A model generated the notes under the pieces. The model searched no databases, was not told the DNA's origin, and worked only from the letters and a program-made list of their open reading frames with translations. From Dimorphilus gyrociliatus (taxonomy: Eukaryota > Annelida > Polychaeta > Dinophilidae): a stretch of 64,000 nt of DNA. The position numbers and the translations under genes are program-made. Location: NCBI GenBank assembly GCA_904063045.1, contig CAJFCJ010000031.1, forward strand, positions 1 through 64,000, given 5' to 3'. Below, piece by piece: positions 38,937 to 50,646 of this stretch; position 1 is the first letter of the stretch, and each line of letters starts with the position of its first letter.

Positions 38937-39039
38937 TTAAAGTATGCTTAAGATTAATTCAATCATTCTTAAATCAAAATTTTGCAATAAAATATCGAAT
39001 TAAAAGTTTTATTAGGGAAAATGTTTCAAAAAAACTTAC
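38937..39039 (-). other. Putative 5'-UTR intron of unknown-family gene B
   Basis: Donor AATAACG|GTAAGT and acceptor CATATACAG|CGAATT on the minus strand, ending about 30 nt before the ATG at 38905. No coding sequence upstream. Confidence 0.45.
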
Positions 39040-39918
39040 CGTTATTACTTGGTCTAAAAAACTTACAACTTTCCCGCTTTTTTGAGTAGTCTAAAAACTA
39101 CTCAACATATTCGTATTATAGACATTCTTTTTTATTCCGAAATTTTTTATCTATAAACTTATATAAGATTTTTTATTTATCGTGAGTGAAAACGATACAA
39201 ATTGCAAGAAATAAATTCGGAATATGTCAGAAAAAGATTTAATGTCTTAAAATAGGTATTTAGAGGCAAAGATCGAAATTTTAAAATGTTTTTTCAAAAT
39301 TTTACGAAAATGTCTGTGGGAAAGTCCTTGTCTACAATACAGTTGGCGTAAAGTTTTTTGTTTTCAAGTTATTAAGGGGAAGAATATGATAGCTAGTCAA
39401 GAAATGGGTCATAAAACTTGATCCTAGTTAAAACAAGTATCTTTTGATTTTTCTTTATGTTAAAAAAATTTATTATCCGTTTGTTGATCAGTTGTTATAT
39501 TGAAGAGTTTTCGCTTTAGAGAATACTTTTAATTCTCAGAAATTAACTTTATAGAATGCAATCGAAGGATACAAGATCTATTACATATCAAAAGTGCTCG
39601 TATGATTTTTTTCTCATTTTAATAATCTTGACTGTAATTACGCTCAGCGACCTCTAGTGTCGCTTCCATGAGATCAACTCCTTTGGCTTCCTATGCTTGA
39701 AACTGGTTGACAGCTCTCTCTAGCCGAAGCAACAACAGTTTTGGGAGAAAGTAAAAAAGATAAAATCAACAAAAGTTCCAAAGGTAAATGATCAATACTT
39801 TGTAAAACTAGACTAGTTAACAATTTCTATAAAGGAAAAAAAAAGAACAATAGTAGAAAATAAAAGAATATTTATGTTTGCTTCTACATTTTTTTTCTTT
39901 TTTTGTTTTGTTTTGCAG

Positions 39919-40433
39919 GCAAGTTATAAGTCTATATCACGTTCTTTGTCTTTGGTTACTTTTTGGTTAAGAATTCTGAAACAAAAATGGCGCATGGAAA
40001 GCAATCTTCGAAAAAAAAAACTCAAAAAAGGTCTAAAAAAAGAAAAACAATTTATTAAATTAAATATTAGGTTCGTTTAGGAAGGGGAAAATGGCTTTTG
40101 TTTATTTAGAAGAATTGATGTAATTCCTCTCCAAAGACAATTATTTATAGTTTCAAGATTTTTCTTTCATTGACGCTAAATATTTAATATTTGTATATTT
40201 TATATAAACTATATTTATACATATACTATATCTGGAATGTTTTTTTTAGTAGTAACCTGGAGATGTTCACACGTCCAGTTGAAGCTAGACACTCCAAGTC
40301 TAGAAAGTTGGAGAATGCGAAAAGAAGTAGAGAGTCGAATAAAGATTATGGAATCTTTCAATATCTTTTCAGACGTACCTTTGGAAAAAGATTTGAGCAG
40401 AATAAGACAAGAGTAAGAATGAATGTAATGTGA
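39919..40433 (+). CDS. Candidate small basic protein, spliced (weak)
   Basis: An exon follows a TTTTGCAG acceptor at 39918 and can splice from ATTAG|GTTCGT (donor at about 40072) to an exon after TTTTTTTAG at about 40248. Reading phase is kept, and translation runs to TGA at 40431-40433. The downstream exon encodes FTRPVEARHSKSRKL and YLFRRTFGKRFEQ and is less AT-rich than its surroundings. Two ATGs compete: ATGGCGCATGG at 39986 (better context) and the in-frame ATG at 39994. A possible leader exon ends at AAAG|GTAAAT near 39780. About 86 aa, Lys/Arg-rich, no family recognised. It may be non-coding. Confidence 0.3.
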
Positions 40434-42455
40434 CGGCCCTAATTCTTCCAAAACAAGGGTATACTTCCGGTATAAAATATTTATATGTAAATTATATAAT
40501 ATAATAATCGATATTTAAAAAAAAGCCTATCGGCTTTTAAATGTATTGATGTTGTTATTTTTTCTTCTATCAATACTCTTACTGTATAGTTTATATAATG
40601 GCAATGTGATATATATGATGGAATGATGAGTGGGGATGAAAACAAAAATAACAAACAAACAAACAAATTAATTCACAATTATTAGGCAATACATTCTTTT
40701 AAAAGAAAAAATATATATTCATTATTCATTCAAAAAGGAAAAAGAAAGAATCTTTTATAAGTAAAATAATAAACGATAAACAAATATAAGCATCGTTTTA
40801 TCACTTTTATTTTCTATGTTTCTCTTTATTTTATTATTTCTTTATTTCTTTCTTTCCTTTTGTATCCCTATTTTGTTTTTATCTGTTTTCATTTATCTTT
40901 TATTTATATGTTTTGTTTATTTAAAAAAAAAAAGGAAAAAATAAAATAGTAAAGTTATTTTCAAAGGATTCAAATTGCAAAAGAAAAAAGGAAAGGAACA
41001 GAGAGAACATACGTAATTAAATTTTTAGAGTGATTGACAGATTTTATATTTGTAGAGCCTATTTATGATTCTATTTTAGATTGTGAGAAAAATCGTGATC
41101 TTGACAATGTAAAAATTTTTTCTTCTCATTAGACAATCTAGTTATTTTATGAATATCATAGAAAAACGAATGAAGAAAAGAGAATAGAAGAAAAGATGCT
41201 TTTTTTTTAATTATTAAATTTTTTTAAATAACTGATAAAAAGTTCAATTTCCCTGTTTTGGTTTTAATTCTGTAACAACGCCATCTGTAATTCTTATCAT
41301 ATTTACTTATAAAGGGAATAGAGAGAGATGTGTAAAGGTAGTATTAAGAGATATTGAAGAAAATTGATAATACAAAACATTAATCAGTTACTTTTAGCTT
41401 CGTACAACTAACTGATTGATTTAGAAAACCATTCTATAAATAGTTTAAAGAGAAAGAGATAAAATTATAAATTAGTTATATACGCAGGGTAAACAATAAA
41501 TATTAATCTATGGTCAATTAAGAAAAAAAAATTGAAGAATAAACTCTTTTATTTCAATTTCTATGTAAGAGTTGCAAAATAGTTGTTAGCATGTCTATAT
41601 ATATATATAAATTTAGATTTAGTGTATATATATACATTTCATACACTTGGTGTATAATTGAAAATAACGTTTAAAGTGAACTTTGATTAAGGCAAGTTTA
41701 AATATAAGATGTTAAGCACCTGACTAGGAATTGCATAAATCTTGGTGTAATTGTTGACATAAAAATACCATTTAGTGTTAGCTTGTAATTCTAGTAATCA
41801 CTTAATCTTACGTTTTTTTATTTCACGCACACTTTTATATAATTATGTAGTATAGCACAATGGACAAACACGAATATTGTTTTCCTTTTAAGTGGCTCTT
41901 TTTTTTTGCAACTTTTACTATACTATTTCATACGGATCTTGATCTTTTTAAGATAAGGAAGGAAGGTTTTTTCTTTTTTTTGCAATGTTCTTCAAATGCC
42001 ATTTTGACTCGTCCGTTCACAATGAAGCAACGGAAGTGATATACCTGCAGATAGGTGTTAGCTTAAATATCTGTAAGATAAAAAGAAATTTTAGCATCTA
42101 TTTCATTATTGTTTAGTAGGGGCAAGTTGTCGTTTTGATATTTTATTCTCTTCTTTTTCTTGCTTATTTTTAACGTAAAAGAATGATAAAACTATTTAAG
42201 TGTACTTAAAAATGATAACATATTGAACACAAGCTTTTATTGCCTAGTAATACAAACAACTATATACAGAATTGATTGAATGAATGAGAAATTTTTAATC
42301 AATGTACGAGAGAGAGATAAAATGTATAAATATAAAATATGAAAACTAACCAAAAAGTGGGCTAAAAATTCTGTCCTGCAAATTTTTACATATTAATCTT
42401 TTTTGATGTTTTACTTGTCTTGTAACTAATTTCATTGTTGTAACTAACAAAGGAA

Positions 42456-42456
<1 letters not shown>

Positions 42457-42486
<30 letters not shown>
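42457..42486 (+). repeat. (TA)n microsatellite
   Basis: About 15 TA units in the gene-poor region. Confidence 0.9.
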
Positions 42487-42489
<3 letters not shown>

Positions 42490-45400
42490 GCATGTTGATG
42501 TAATGTGTGTAACTAGTTTTATGCTTAAGTAGATGTACTCTAAAATTCATACCGGAAGCAAAAAGTTAGGCTTGTCTATGTCAATGATGGAATAAAAATT
42601 GAATGAAAATGAGTTTGTTTTTATTTCCTTTTTCTTTTAAAAGCTAATGTTAGTAGTATCTTAAGAATAGTATTATAAGCAATTTATAGAAAACTTACTT
42701 TTTATATAAAACAATAAATTAATTAATTTAAAAAAAAACGTTAACTTGCAAATTTTGCAATAACGCACTTAGTCAAATAAATGAAAATGAAACCACGTAC
42801 ATATTTTTAGAATGTAAAAAACAAGAGAGAAAAACACTAATAAGGTATTTATTTATAAATATAAATGAAAAATATCTTTGTCATTTCATTTTTTCATAGT
42901 TATTCTATATCTTTCTTGTCTTAAAAGACCAAGGACATTGCTAATGCAGAAAGAGTTAAAATAAAGTCTTATTAACAATTCTAACAAAAGAACGGATACT
43001 TAAATACTTCCAAACAGAACTTCATAAAACATTGTATTTGTATAGACTCTATTAATAGTAACTAGAAGAAAAATGGAACCAAATTATAATCAAGTTTCTT
43101 GAGTTTCCGGATAAATAGCTCTAATTATTCACCTAGAAGAAAGAAAATAAGAGATTTTTTTTACTTTGAAAAGAAGTTTCTATAAACATTAAAAAAAAAT
43201 TTAGTTTCTTGAAAAATGTTGGCATTTCTTCTCTTCTCTTCTCTTCTCTAGGGAAGAGGAAGAGAACTTTTTTCAAAAAAAAAAATATTACATTTTAACC
43301 TATATCAAAAATACAATTGAAAAAAAATGAAAAGAAAGATATTGGAAACGATACATTAGATTAAATAAAACTGAGAAGATACATTTTAAACTTGTTCCTT
43401 TTCTTTTCTTTTACACAAGCACACATGTGGATTTATTGAGAAAAAAAAACAAGAAAAAAAATAAATAAGGTAGGAAAAAAAAAGAATAAAGGCAAATAAT
43501 GAAAAATATTTTTATAATTGTTTCCCTTTAACAATGCATCTTATTGTTAAATTATATTATAATTATTATCTTTTGAGAAAGTTTTATCCTTTTTGTTGTT
43601 TTATAAATACAAAGTATACATATTTATTGTATACACTGTATATATATACAGTAAATATATCTACAGAATACAGAATATATGTAACAATTACTTAAAGGCG
43701 AGCTCTACTCTATTTTTCAACTGCAATTAATGTTATTACCATGCTTTTCCACTATTATTTTGACCTCCGAAAAAACGTTGTGCATTTTTCATTTGATTTC
43801 ACATAGGAATGTTAACGAAAAACCCTGGATTATGGAATATGATAAAGCTTGAAGAAAACTATTTTCATATTAGAGATAATACAAACGTACATATATATCC
43901 GCACGCACCCACGCACGCATATTAAAATTATCATGCATAATCGGTAATAAACTATTTAAAACTATAAATTTATACGGGAAAATGAAATTATACAAGTGGT
44001 AAACTACTAATTAGCATGAATTTAAAGTTTTTAATACTATTTTCTTGAGGATATACTAATTGTGTAAAACTATTTGTGTAGGAGAATGTAAGAAAAAAAA
44101 TGAGAAACAACCAGGAATTATCTCAAAAAGAGACAGACAAAGACATAACATATTATAATTATGACTACGTACACAATTTTTCTCTTGCTTCGTTAGTTTG
44201 GGTTATTTTTTTTCTAGAGTGAAAAATAGGATAAAGAATACTATTAAGCTGTAAAGTTGAAGTATATTTAATATATCTTTTCCTGCTTGCTGGGTTTTTC
44301 ATACTCGTCACTTTTCTTTCTCTTTTTAATAGCTCACTAATAAAGCTAAAAATATATATATATATATATTTAAAAGTGAGAAAAACAACAACAACAACAG
44401 TAAAGAGATAATCTTCTGGAATAGGTTTTATTTTCCTTTTTTTAATCATACAAATTTATTATTTTCTTTAGTTTTGACTTGATTTTTTTAAATAGAAAAA
44501 AATTGTGTTGATTATGTAAAACTGATGGTTTATCATATTCCTCTCAAGCAATCAGTGAAATAGAATCAAGTCATATTATTTCACTACAACAACGAGTGAA
44601 TAAACAGTATGTGAAATATTATATCTTTTGCCGGATGTACACCGTTAATATTATGTTAAATATAATGTACAGTGTATAAGATATATCATTTACCGTATGA
44701 ACGCATAAATGTGAGATTTATCAGTTTTAATTTGTATCATTCTATCTATCTATCTATCCGATTAATGAATTTCTCAATTCTCTACTATATAAATAACAAT
44801 GTTAAATATATAGATGCTTCACAATTAGAGAATGTTTTCTATACATAGTTTACACCTATTTATTCATACTGTACACTCTTCTCAGAAAATAGCTGTTTAC
44901 TCGTCCAACACCCTTTCAAAAACTAGCAAAGAGAAGAATATCTAATAATTCTTAGAATTACTTTTATTGAATTACACAAGGTGTTCATTAAACAGAAATA
45001 TCACTAGCCCCATTATTTTATAGGAAACCAACTCTTAAAAAAAAACACCATTTCTTTTTGCATATAGCCCTAATTAATTTAATTTATCTAGTTTTCTTCG
45101 TAAATACTATTCATACATAGCTAGACAACTTAAATTATTGATTATTCTTTCTACATTGGAATAAATCAATTCTTTGATAAGCTATTCTAATGATCAACAT
45201 GCTATAAATTTATTGAACTTTTATAGAACTTTTACTAGAGTGAATATCTCAACCAATTGAAGTATATTCTATATTTTTCTCTGTAAAATAGTCAACATCT
45301 TAATAGAATTATTATGTAATCAAACATTTTTTAAAAGGTTTACTTCTAGCTTACGCTTTTATTGATTCTTTCGTTTTTCGAGTTTTCATCAATTACTAAA

Positions 45401-46325
45401 AGCTTTTTAGTTAAAAAAAAAAAGCGTCTGGAAAAGGAACCCGTTAAAAAGAACAAGCCTTCTCCTCCAATGGTGATATTTAATGTTCTATTGAAATCTC
45501 TCTTATTAGTTATTCGATTCTCTCATGTTCTATTATATTACCACTAACGCCCTCTGGTATCTTTTCCAATAGAATAAATACTATAAAAAGCTAAAAAGAA
45601 TAGAATGGAACAATTGAATATTGAAGAGAGATAGTTGTAAAACTTCTACAGGTATCACCTAATATATATATTGCGAGAGGAAGAAAGAGAGAATTTCTTA
45701 TAAATTAAAGAAAATCGTTTCGAAGACGATAATATATTTTACAGTGAAACCAAAAATAGTTAATTATCTTCTGTATGCGTACGGTTTCTTTTAGTCGATG
45801 GAACACTCTCTAATCGTATTAGATCACGAAATAAACAAATAGTTTAAGTTGTTCATTGAATGAAATAAGAAAATACTTATTAAAATGGAATAATATAGTA
45901 TAGAATATAAAATAGGAAATTTCTCCGAAAATCATTGTAAATACGAAATAAAAGAATCTCTTATCTAAATCTAAACAAAAGTATAGCGTTTCTTAATTCT
46001 TTTTTCTTTATTATTTTACGTTAATTTTTTCTAATTATAGAACTTTCCTTTATTTTTACAAATAATGGAAATAACTAATAAAATTCCTTTGACTGGTAAA
46101 TGGCAAACCGACGATAAGCTCAAGGTCTTTTTCCCTGTAGTTGTCCTAATTTGCAAATTTCCATTTAAAAATCCATGGTTCTTCTATATTATTAGAAGAG
46201 GACAATAGCCTCTTATTGAAAGCTACCAGAAGTAGAATAAGAAATAGGCAAATACCTCCATAGTTCACCTAATTTATAAATTGGGAATATACGTTATATT
46301 CTATTGGGTATTTAGAAAAGAAGGA

Positions 46326-46366
46326 TAGATGGATGGATGGATGAATAGATGAATGAATGAATGAAT
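46326..46366 (+). repeat. (ATGG)n/(ATGA)n tetranucleotide repeat
   Basis: GATGGATGGATGGATGAA changing to GAATGAATGAATGAATG, with one interruption. Confidence 0.85.
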
Positions 46367-46623
46367 GCACGTTTGAATTAATGGTCGGATTAAAAGTTTT
46401 ATAGAACATTGCAGAAAATATCAAAAGAATAAAATCTGATATTCTATTTAAATTATGGATAATTGCTAACCAAGTTCAACAAACTCAACCTTGTTTAGAT
46501 ATAAAAATTATTAAAAGAGAAAAAGACGTTACTATATCATACGATGATCGTTAAATGGAAAACATTCATAAATAGACCAAAATACAGCTTGTTTACTTTT
46601 AATGGGTTCTTTTTTTGAAAGTG

Positions 46624-46631
46624 TGACGTCA
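46624..46631. promoter_or_regulatory. Palindromic CRE
   Basis: A perfect TGACGTCA, the CREB/ATF consensus, in the gene-poor region. TGTTTAC (forkhead-like) lies about 35 bp upstream. No start codon or exon is recognisable nearby, so an enhancer or unannotated promoter is possible. Confidence 0.3.
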
Positions 46632-49232
46632 TGTGTTCTTATAAGTTGAATATTCATTTAACAGAACGTGTCTCAGCTATTAGTAACTTTCTCACCACGT
46701 TTTTAATTAATCTTTGACATTTAGTGCTATCTCAAGTGTGGATTATGTTTAACCCTAGATTTTTTTTATTGGGATACGGAGAAAAGCCGAGTTCAGTTGC
46801 CTCTCCAATGACAAAATTGTCTCTGCCTAGAAAAAGATGAAAGTAAATTATTTTCTTCTTCGTACCACGTAGGATGAAAGAGATGATTTGCGTTGAGTTT
46901 AGCAAGTATACATAATTAACTTCTCGTCAAAATGACAATATCATAAAATTGAAGAAGAATAAATGAATTTCATATTATAATATAGCTTTTCAAAAGGTTT
47001 CTCTCAGTTGACGATTCAAGGATATTCATGAATGAAATATCACAGTAGATGGAAACAATTTAAAAGATTTTCCATTATTATTAGCATTCTGATGAGTGAG
47101 AATATGAGGAAGAGAAAAAAATGCATCTTCTAAGTACATACATATTGATGATCTATTTTTAAAAAAAGAAAGCACACCCTAGAACATCTGCTGCCCAGAT
47201 TAAAAAAATCATCTTATCATTTAACTAAGAATTATACATAAAAGAAAACCGGAAGTTGAATACTTTGTTATTAGTTTAATTAGTTTTACATAAATATATA
47301 TTTAGTATAACAGTTTTCCTCATTCTCCTATACTATACAGTATAATTTAGATAGTATATTTTTAGAACTTATCAAGCAATAGAGGTGACCTTGAAAATAT
47401 TGATTGTAGTTGTAAGTTCAAGGAAAAGATTTCAATTGAATAATTACTAGGAAAAAGACACATCTGTACTTTGAATTGATAGATGATGAAAAAAGTGCGT
47501 TACTTTATATAGTCTATAAGTTTGTCACGAGTATCAAATGTTAATATTTAAAGATATTGATATGCCTATTCATTTTTCTTTTGCTTTTTTGAATATCTGA
47601 TGGATTATGTGTTATTCAATTTGCTCTGTCCCTATACAATAAAAACAAATAGAATTTATATCCTCAACTGCATTTATTTTAGGATGATAAGCAAAAGAAT
47701 AATAGATGGAGCGACTGTACGGGCTATGAGATGAGAAAAGGGAGAGAAAGAAAGACAGAGAGAGGGAGAGAGAGGGGAGGGGGAAAAGGGATTTATTATA
47801 AATTGTATAATGTACATATTTATGTCTAGACAGAAAAGGAGAGGTGAAAAAACTTTTAAGATTATTACGCAGGATTGTATGCATATGCATATATGCTATA
47901 GAGTTGCCCTATATAAATTGTATATACAGTATAAGTATAATACTTATTGTATAATCATTACTATATTGTTTATTAAAATAATAAAGAATCTCTCTCCCTC
48001 TCTCCCTTTCTCTCTGTTTTTCTTTTTAATCGATAAATGAAATATCTCTTAATTTATCCTAACGCCATCTGGATTTTTTTAACTATTTTACTTCTATATT
48101 GTTATCTTTTGTGCATACTTTTCTATTGATACTTAATTAATAATTCGTTGTCTCTTTTTTTTTGTTATTGTTACTATCATTTCATAACAATTCGTTTAAT
48201 ATGAAACTAATGAAAATATACTGCATATCCGTACTCATTGACCTCATTTTGAACAAGAGAATAACAAACAAATTACAAAAATGTCATCCAATTTATGGGC
48301 AATAAGGATTTATTTACTTAAAATTTTCGACAGCGTCCTTTATTATAATTTTCCATAAATGTAAATGAAACTAATTTCTAATTTGTGTATATTTGAGTTT
48401 ATATGCATAGAAAATATTTGAGATTTAACGCTTTTCAACAAACATAAGGGAGAATATAAGTAAAAAGAGGGAGAAAGAAAGAGAAAGAAAGAAAAAACGC
48501 TGAGTAATTAACGAGCAGAGCTTATCAATTTCTTTCTTGAAAATTACAAGTTTCTTCTCTCGGCGGTTATTGACTTTACGTATAAGAAAAGATGTTATGT
48601 TTTGTTTGTATTTTTTTTTTGTCTTATTTCTCATAATTACTACTTTCATTTTCTAGATAATCTTTTACATTTTTCCTTTCATTGCTTTTTTTTCTTCTAT
48701 CTTTCTTTATTTTTTATGAATTATCTACTTCATTGCTTTTTTTTAAAAAGAATAAACGTTTACGAAGAAGCCTACATTCTCACAGCCGTGACCAGAAATT
48801 ACAGGATCAGATGAATTGAATTGAAACTTGATGATAAAATTTCTTATATATACAGTATATGTACTCTACTTAGAGGTTATTAACGTATTCTCATTTTCTC
48901 CGTATCGGTTATTAGCCTACTATTTCTCTTTTTTTTTCTTAATTTTAATGAGAGCGATAAGAATTTTGTATTATTTTCCTTTAATTACAAACATTTATTG
49001 TTAATTGATAATTTCACAACAAAGAAAGAAACACAGAGAGATGTCTTTTTTTAAACAAACATTGAAAAAAAAGAAGACATTAGATAAAAGATTATTTATA
49101 GTACATTTTACTTGGCTGAGTTTATTTTTGAAAATTTGAAGACAAACAATCATAGTGAAAGGGTAGACTACAAAATTTTTAACAGCTATTGATTTCGTTT
49201 GAAATCGTTTTAGTAACCACAGATGCACGTTC

Positions 49233-49751
49233 TCATGAGTGCCTGGTAGCTAGAGACTTCCCACAATTGGGGCAGAGAGCCTTTTTGATACCCACATGTA
49301 CTGTGGAAATATGACGTCTAAGAGATTGAACCCACTTGAATGATTTTTTGCAGAGTCGGCAATCAAAAGTTTTTTCAGTTGAATGAACGATTTGATGAGC
49401 CTTTACCACAGAGGGTGCTGATTTATATGGACAAAGCTCGCATTTTACTATTCCAGGTTTCAACGGCTTTTCTAGTTTGATGACTGATACACAGTCGTGT
49501 GGGTAAGGTTCATCCATCCATGGGCAGACTCCAAGACCTTTATAATCTTTCTTCACTCTTTTAGGTATACCGCTTCCATATGATAAGGTCTGCTTTTCCG
49601 TTAAATACGATTCAGCCAGCGAGTTGTCAGCATCATTCAAAGTTATAATGGGAATATTAAACTTCTCGTTTCTCCGACTCTCAATGCTGGAATCATTGAA
49701 AACCCTTGAACTAAAATCCTTTGGAATTGACTTTTCATCAGAGCCTGGCAT
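49233..49751 (-). CDS. Short C2H2 zinc-finger protein ending inside finger 3
   Basis: A single exon of 172 aa. Residues 1-90 are disordered. Two complete C2H2 fingers follow: CELCPYKSAPSVVKAHQIVH and CRLCKKSFKWVQSLRRHISTVH. A third begins CPNCGKSLATRH and stops at a TGA before its second half. No donor near the stop rescues the frame. It may bind DNA through two fingers. A premature stop in a longer ancestral array, or a decaying gene, is the alternative. A TAGGTGGCGC motif sits about 45 bp upstream of the ATG. Confidence 0.75.
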   Translation of the reverse strand: MPGSDEKSIPKDFSSRVFNDSSIESRRNEKFNIPIITLNDADNSLAESYLTEKQTLSYGSGIPKRVKKDYKGLGVCPWMDEPYPHDCVSVIKLEKPLKPGIVKCELCPYKSAPSVVKAHQIVHSTEKTFDCRLCKKSFKWVQSLRRHISTVHVGIKKALCPNCGKSLATRHS

Positions 49752-50646
49752 TTTACCATCAAAGTAAATTCGATAAGTAAACTACACAAATGTTGTAGGT
49801 GGCGCAATAGGACTTCTTTCTAGACGAATAAGCGTCTCTTTACTAATGGACAAATTTGAAAATATATTTTGATTTGTCAAGGTAATATTTTCAATGTTCT
49901 TTGATAATGAGTTATTTTTCGACAGTCACATCAATCAGAGTTGAAACTTCAATTTTTAAAGAAAACGAATCTTTTTACAATGTAACAAATTGTTACCATA
50001 ATTATCACTGCAAGGCCACTAAGCGGCTAGAGATAAAAAGATAATCATTGGCATCTACTTTTAAAAATTTCTTGGAAAATCTGTTTTTTGTTATTTTTAT
50101 AAAATGGTGCTAATCTATGCATCGCCCTGCTTCCATTTACGTTAAAATAAATGTATTGTTCATTTTAGCAAATGAAAAAAAAACAAAATAATAAATATTG
50201 CAATTTGTTTTTTTTTCGTACAGGAAATAAGGTTAATTTATATATTTATAGCCTAACTTACAAAGAGTAAAAGAAAGTAGGCTTTAATATCATTGCATAG
50301 AGACAATGTATTTTGGGAAGTTAGATACGATTTTCAGAAAATTCTACCCTAGCATTGGAAAGCGGTTTTAAATTTCTGATTTTTTTTATCTAGGCGAAAC
50401 TTTCTACTCCAAAGAGCTTGATAAATTCCCCTCCAATGACAAACATTTATTAGCAATAATTTAGAGCAATCCAGTTTACATTATGAAAAAAATTTCCTTA
50501 CAATAAAGAACACCTCAACACTATTAAGGAATCTTTAAGGAAAACAACATGATATGTAAGGCTGACAAAATATGTAGGTTTACAAATATAACATATACAT
50601 GTTTACTCGATGCAGTTAATACAAAAGTACATTAATATTAATACAG
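49752..50646. other. Intergenic region between the RNF213-like 3' end and the zinc-finger gene
   Basis: Both genes are on the minus strand. I looked here for a continuation of the RNF213-like protein (AAA+ or RING exons) and found none. The sequence is AT-rich with no ORF. The AGGTGGCGC motif at 49798-49806 is the only notable element. Confidence 0.55.

Larger units (their letters stand above)
39040..49232. other. AT-rich 10-kb gene-poor region
   Basis: Apart from one weak candidate at 39.6-40.4 kb I see no gene. It contains TA tracts (42457-42486, 44350-44370), pentanucleotide CTTCT repeats (43227-43249), ATGG/ATGA repeats (46326-46366) and GA-rich runs at 47736-47790 and 48470-48497. Isolated regulatory-like motifs are listed separately. 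No transposase, reverse transcriptase, terminal repeats, rRNA or tRNA was seen. Confidence 0.5.

Noticed and set aside
41820-48820. Search for transposon remnants in the gene desert
   Set aside because: No transposase or reverse-transcriptase motif, terminal inverted repeat or target-site duplication could be identified by eye.
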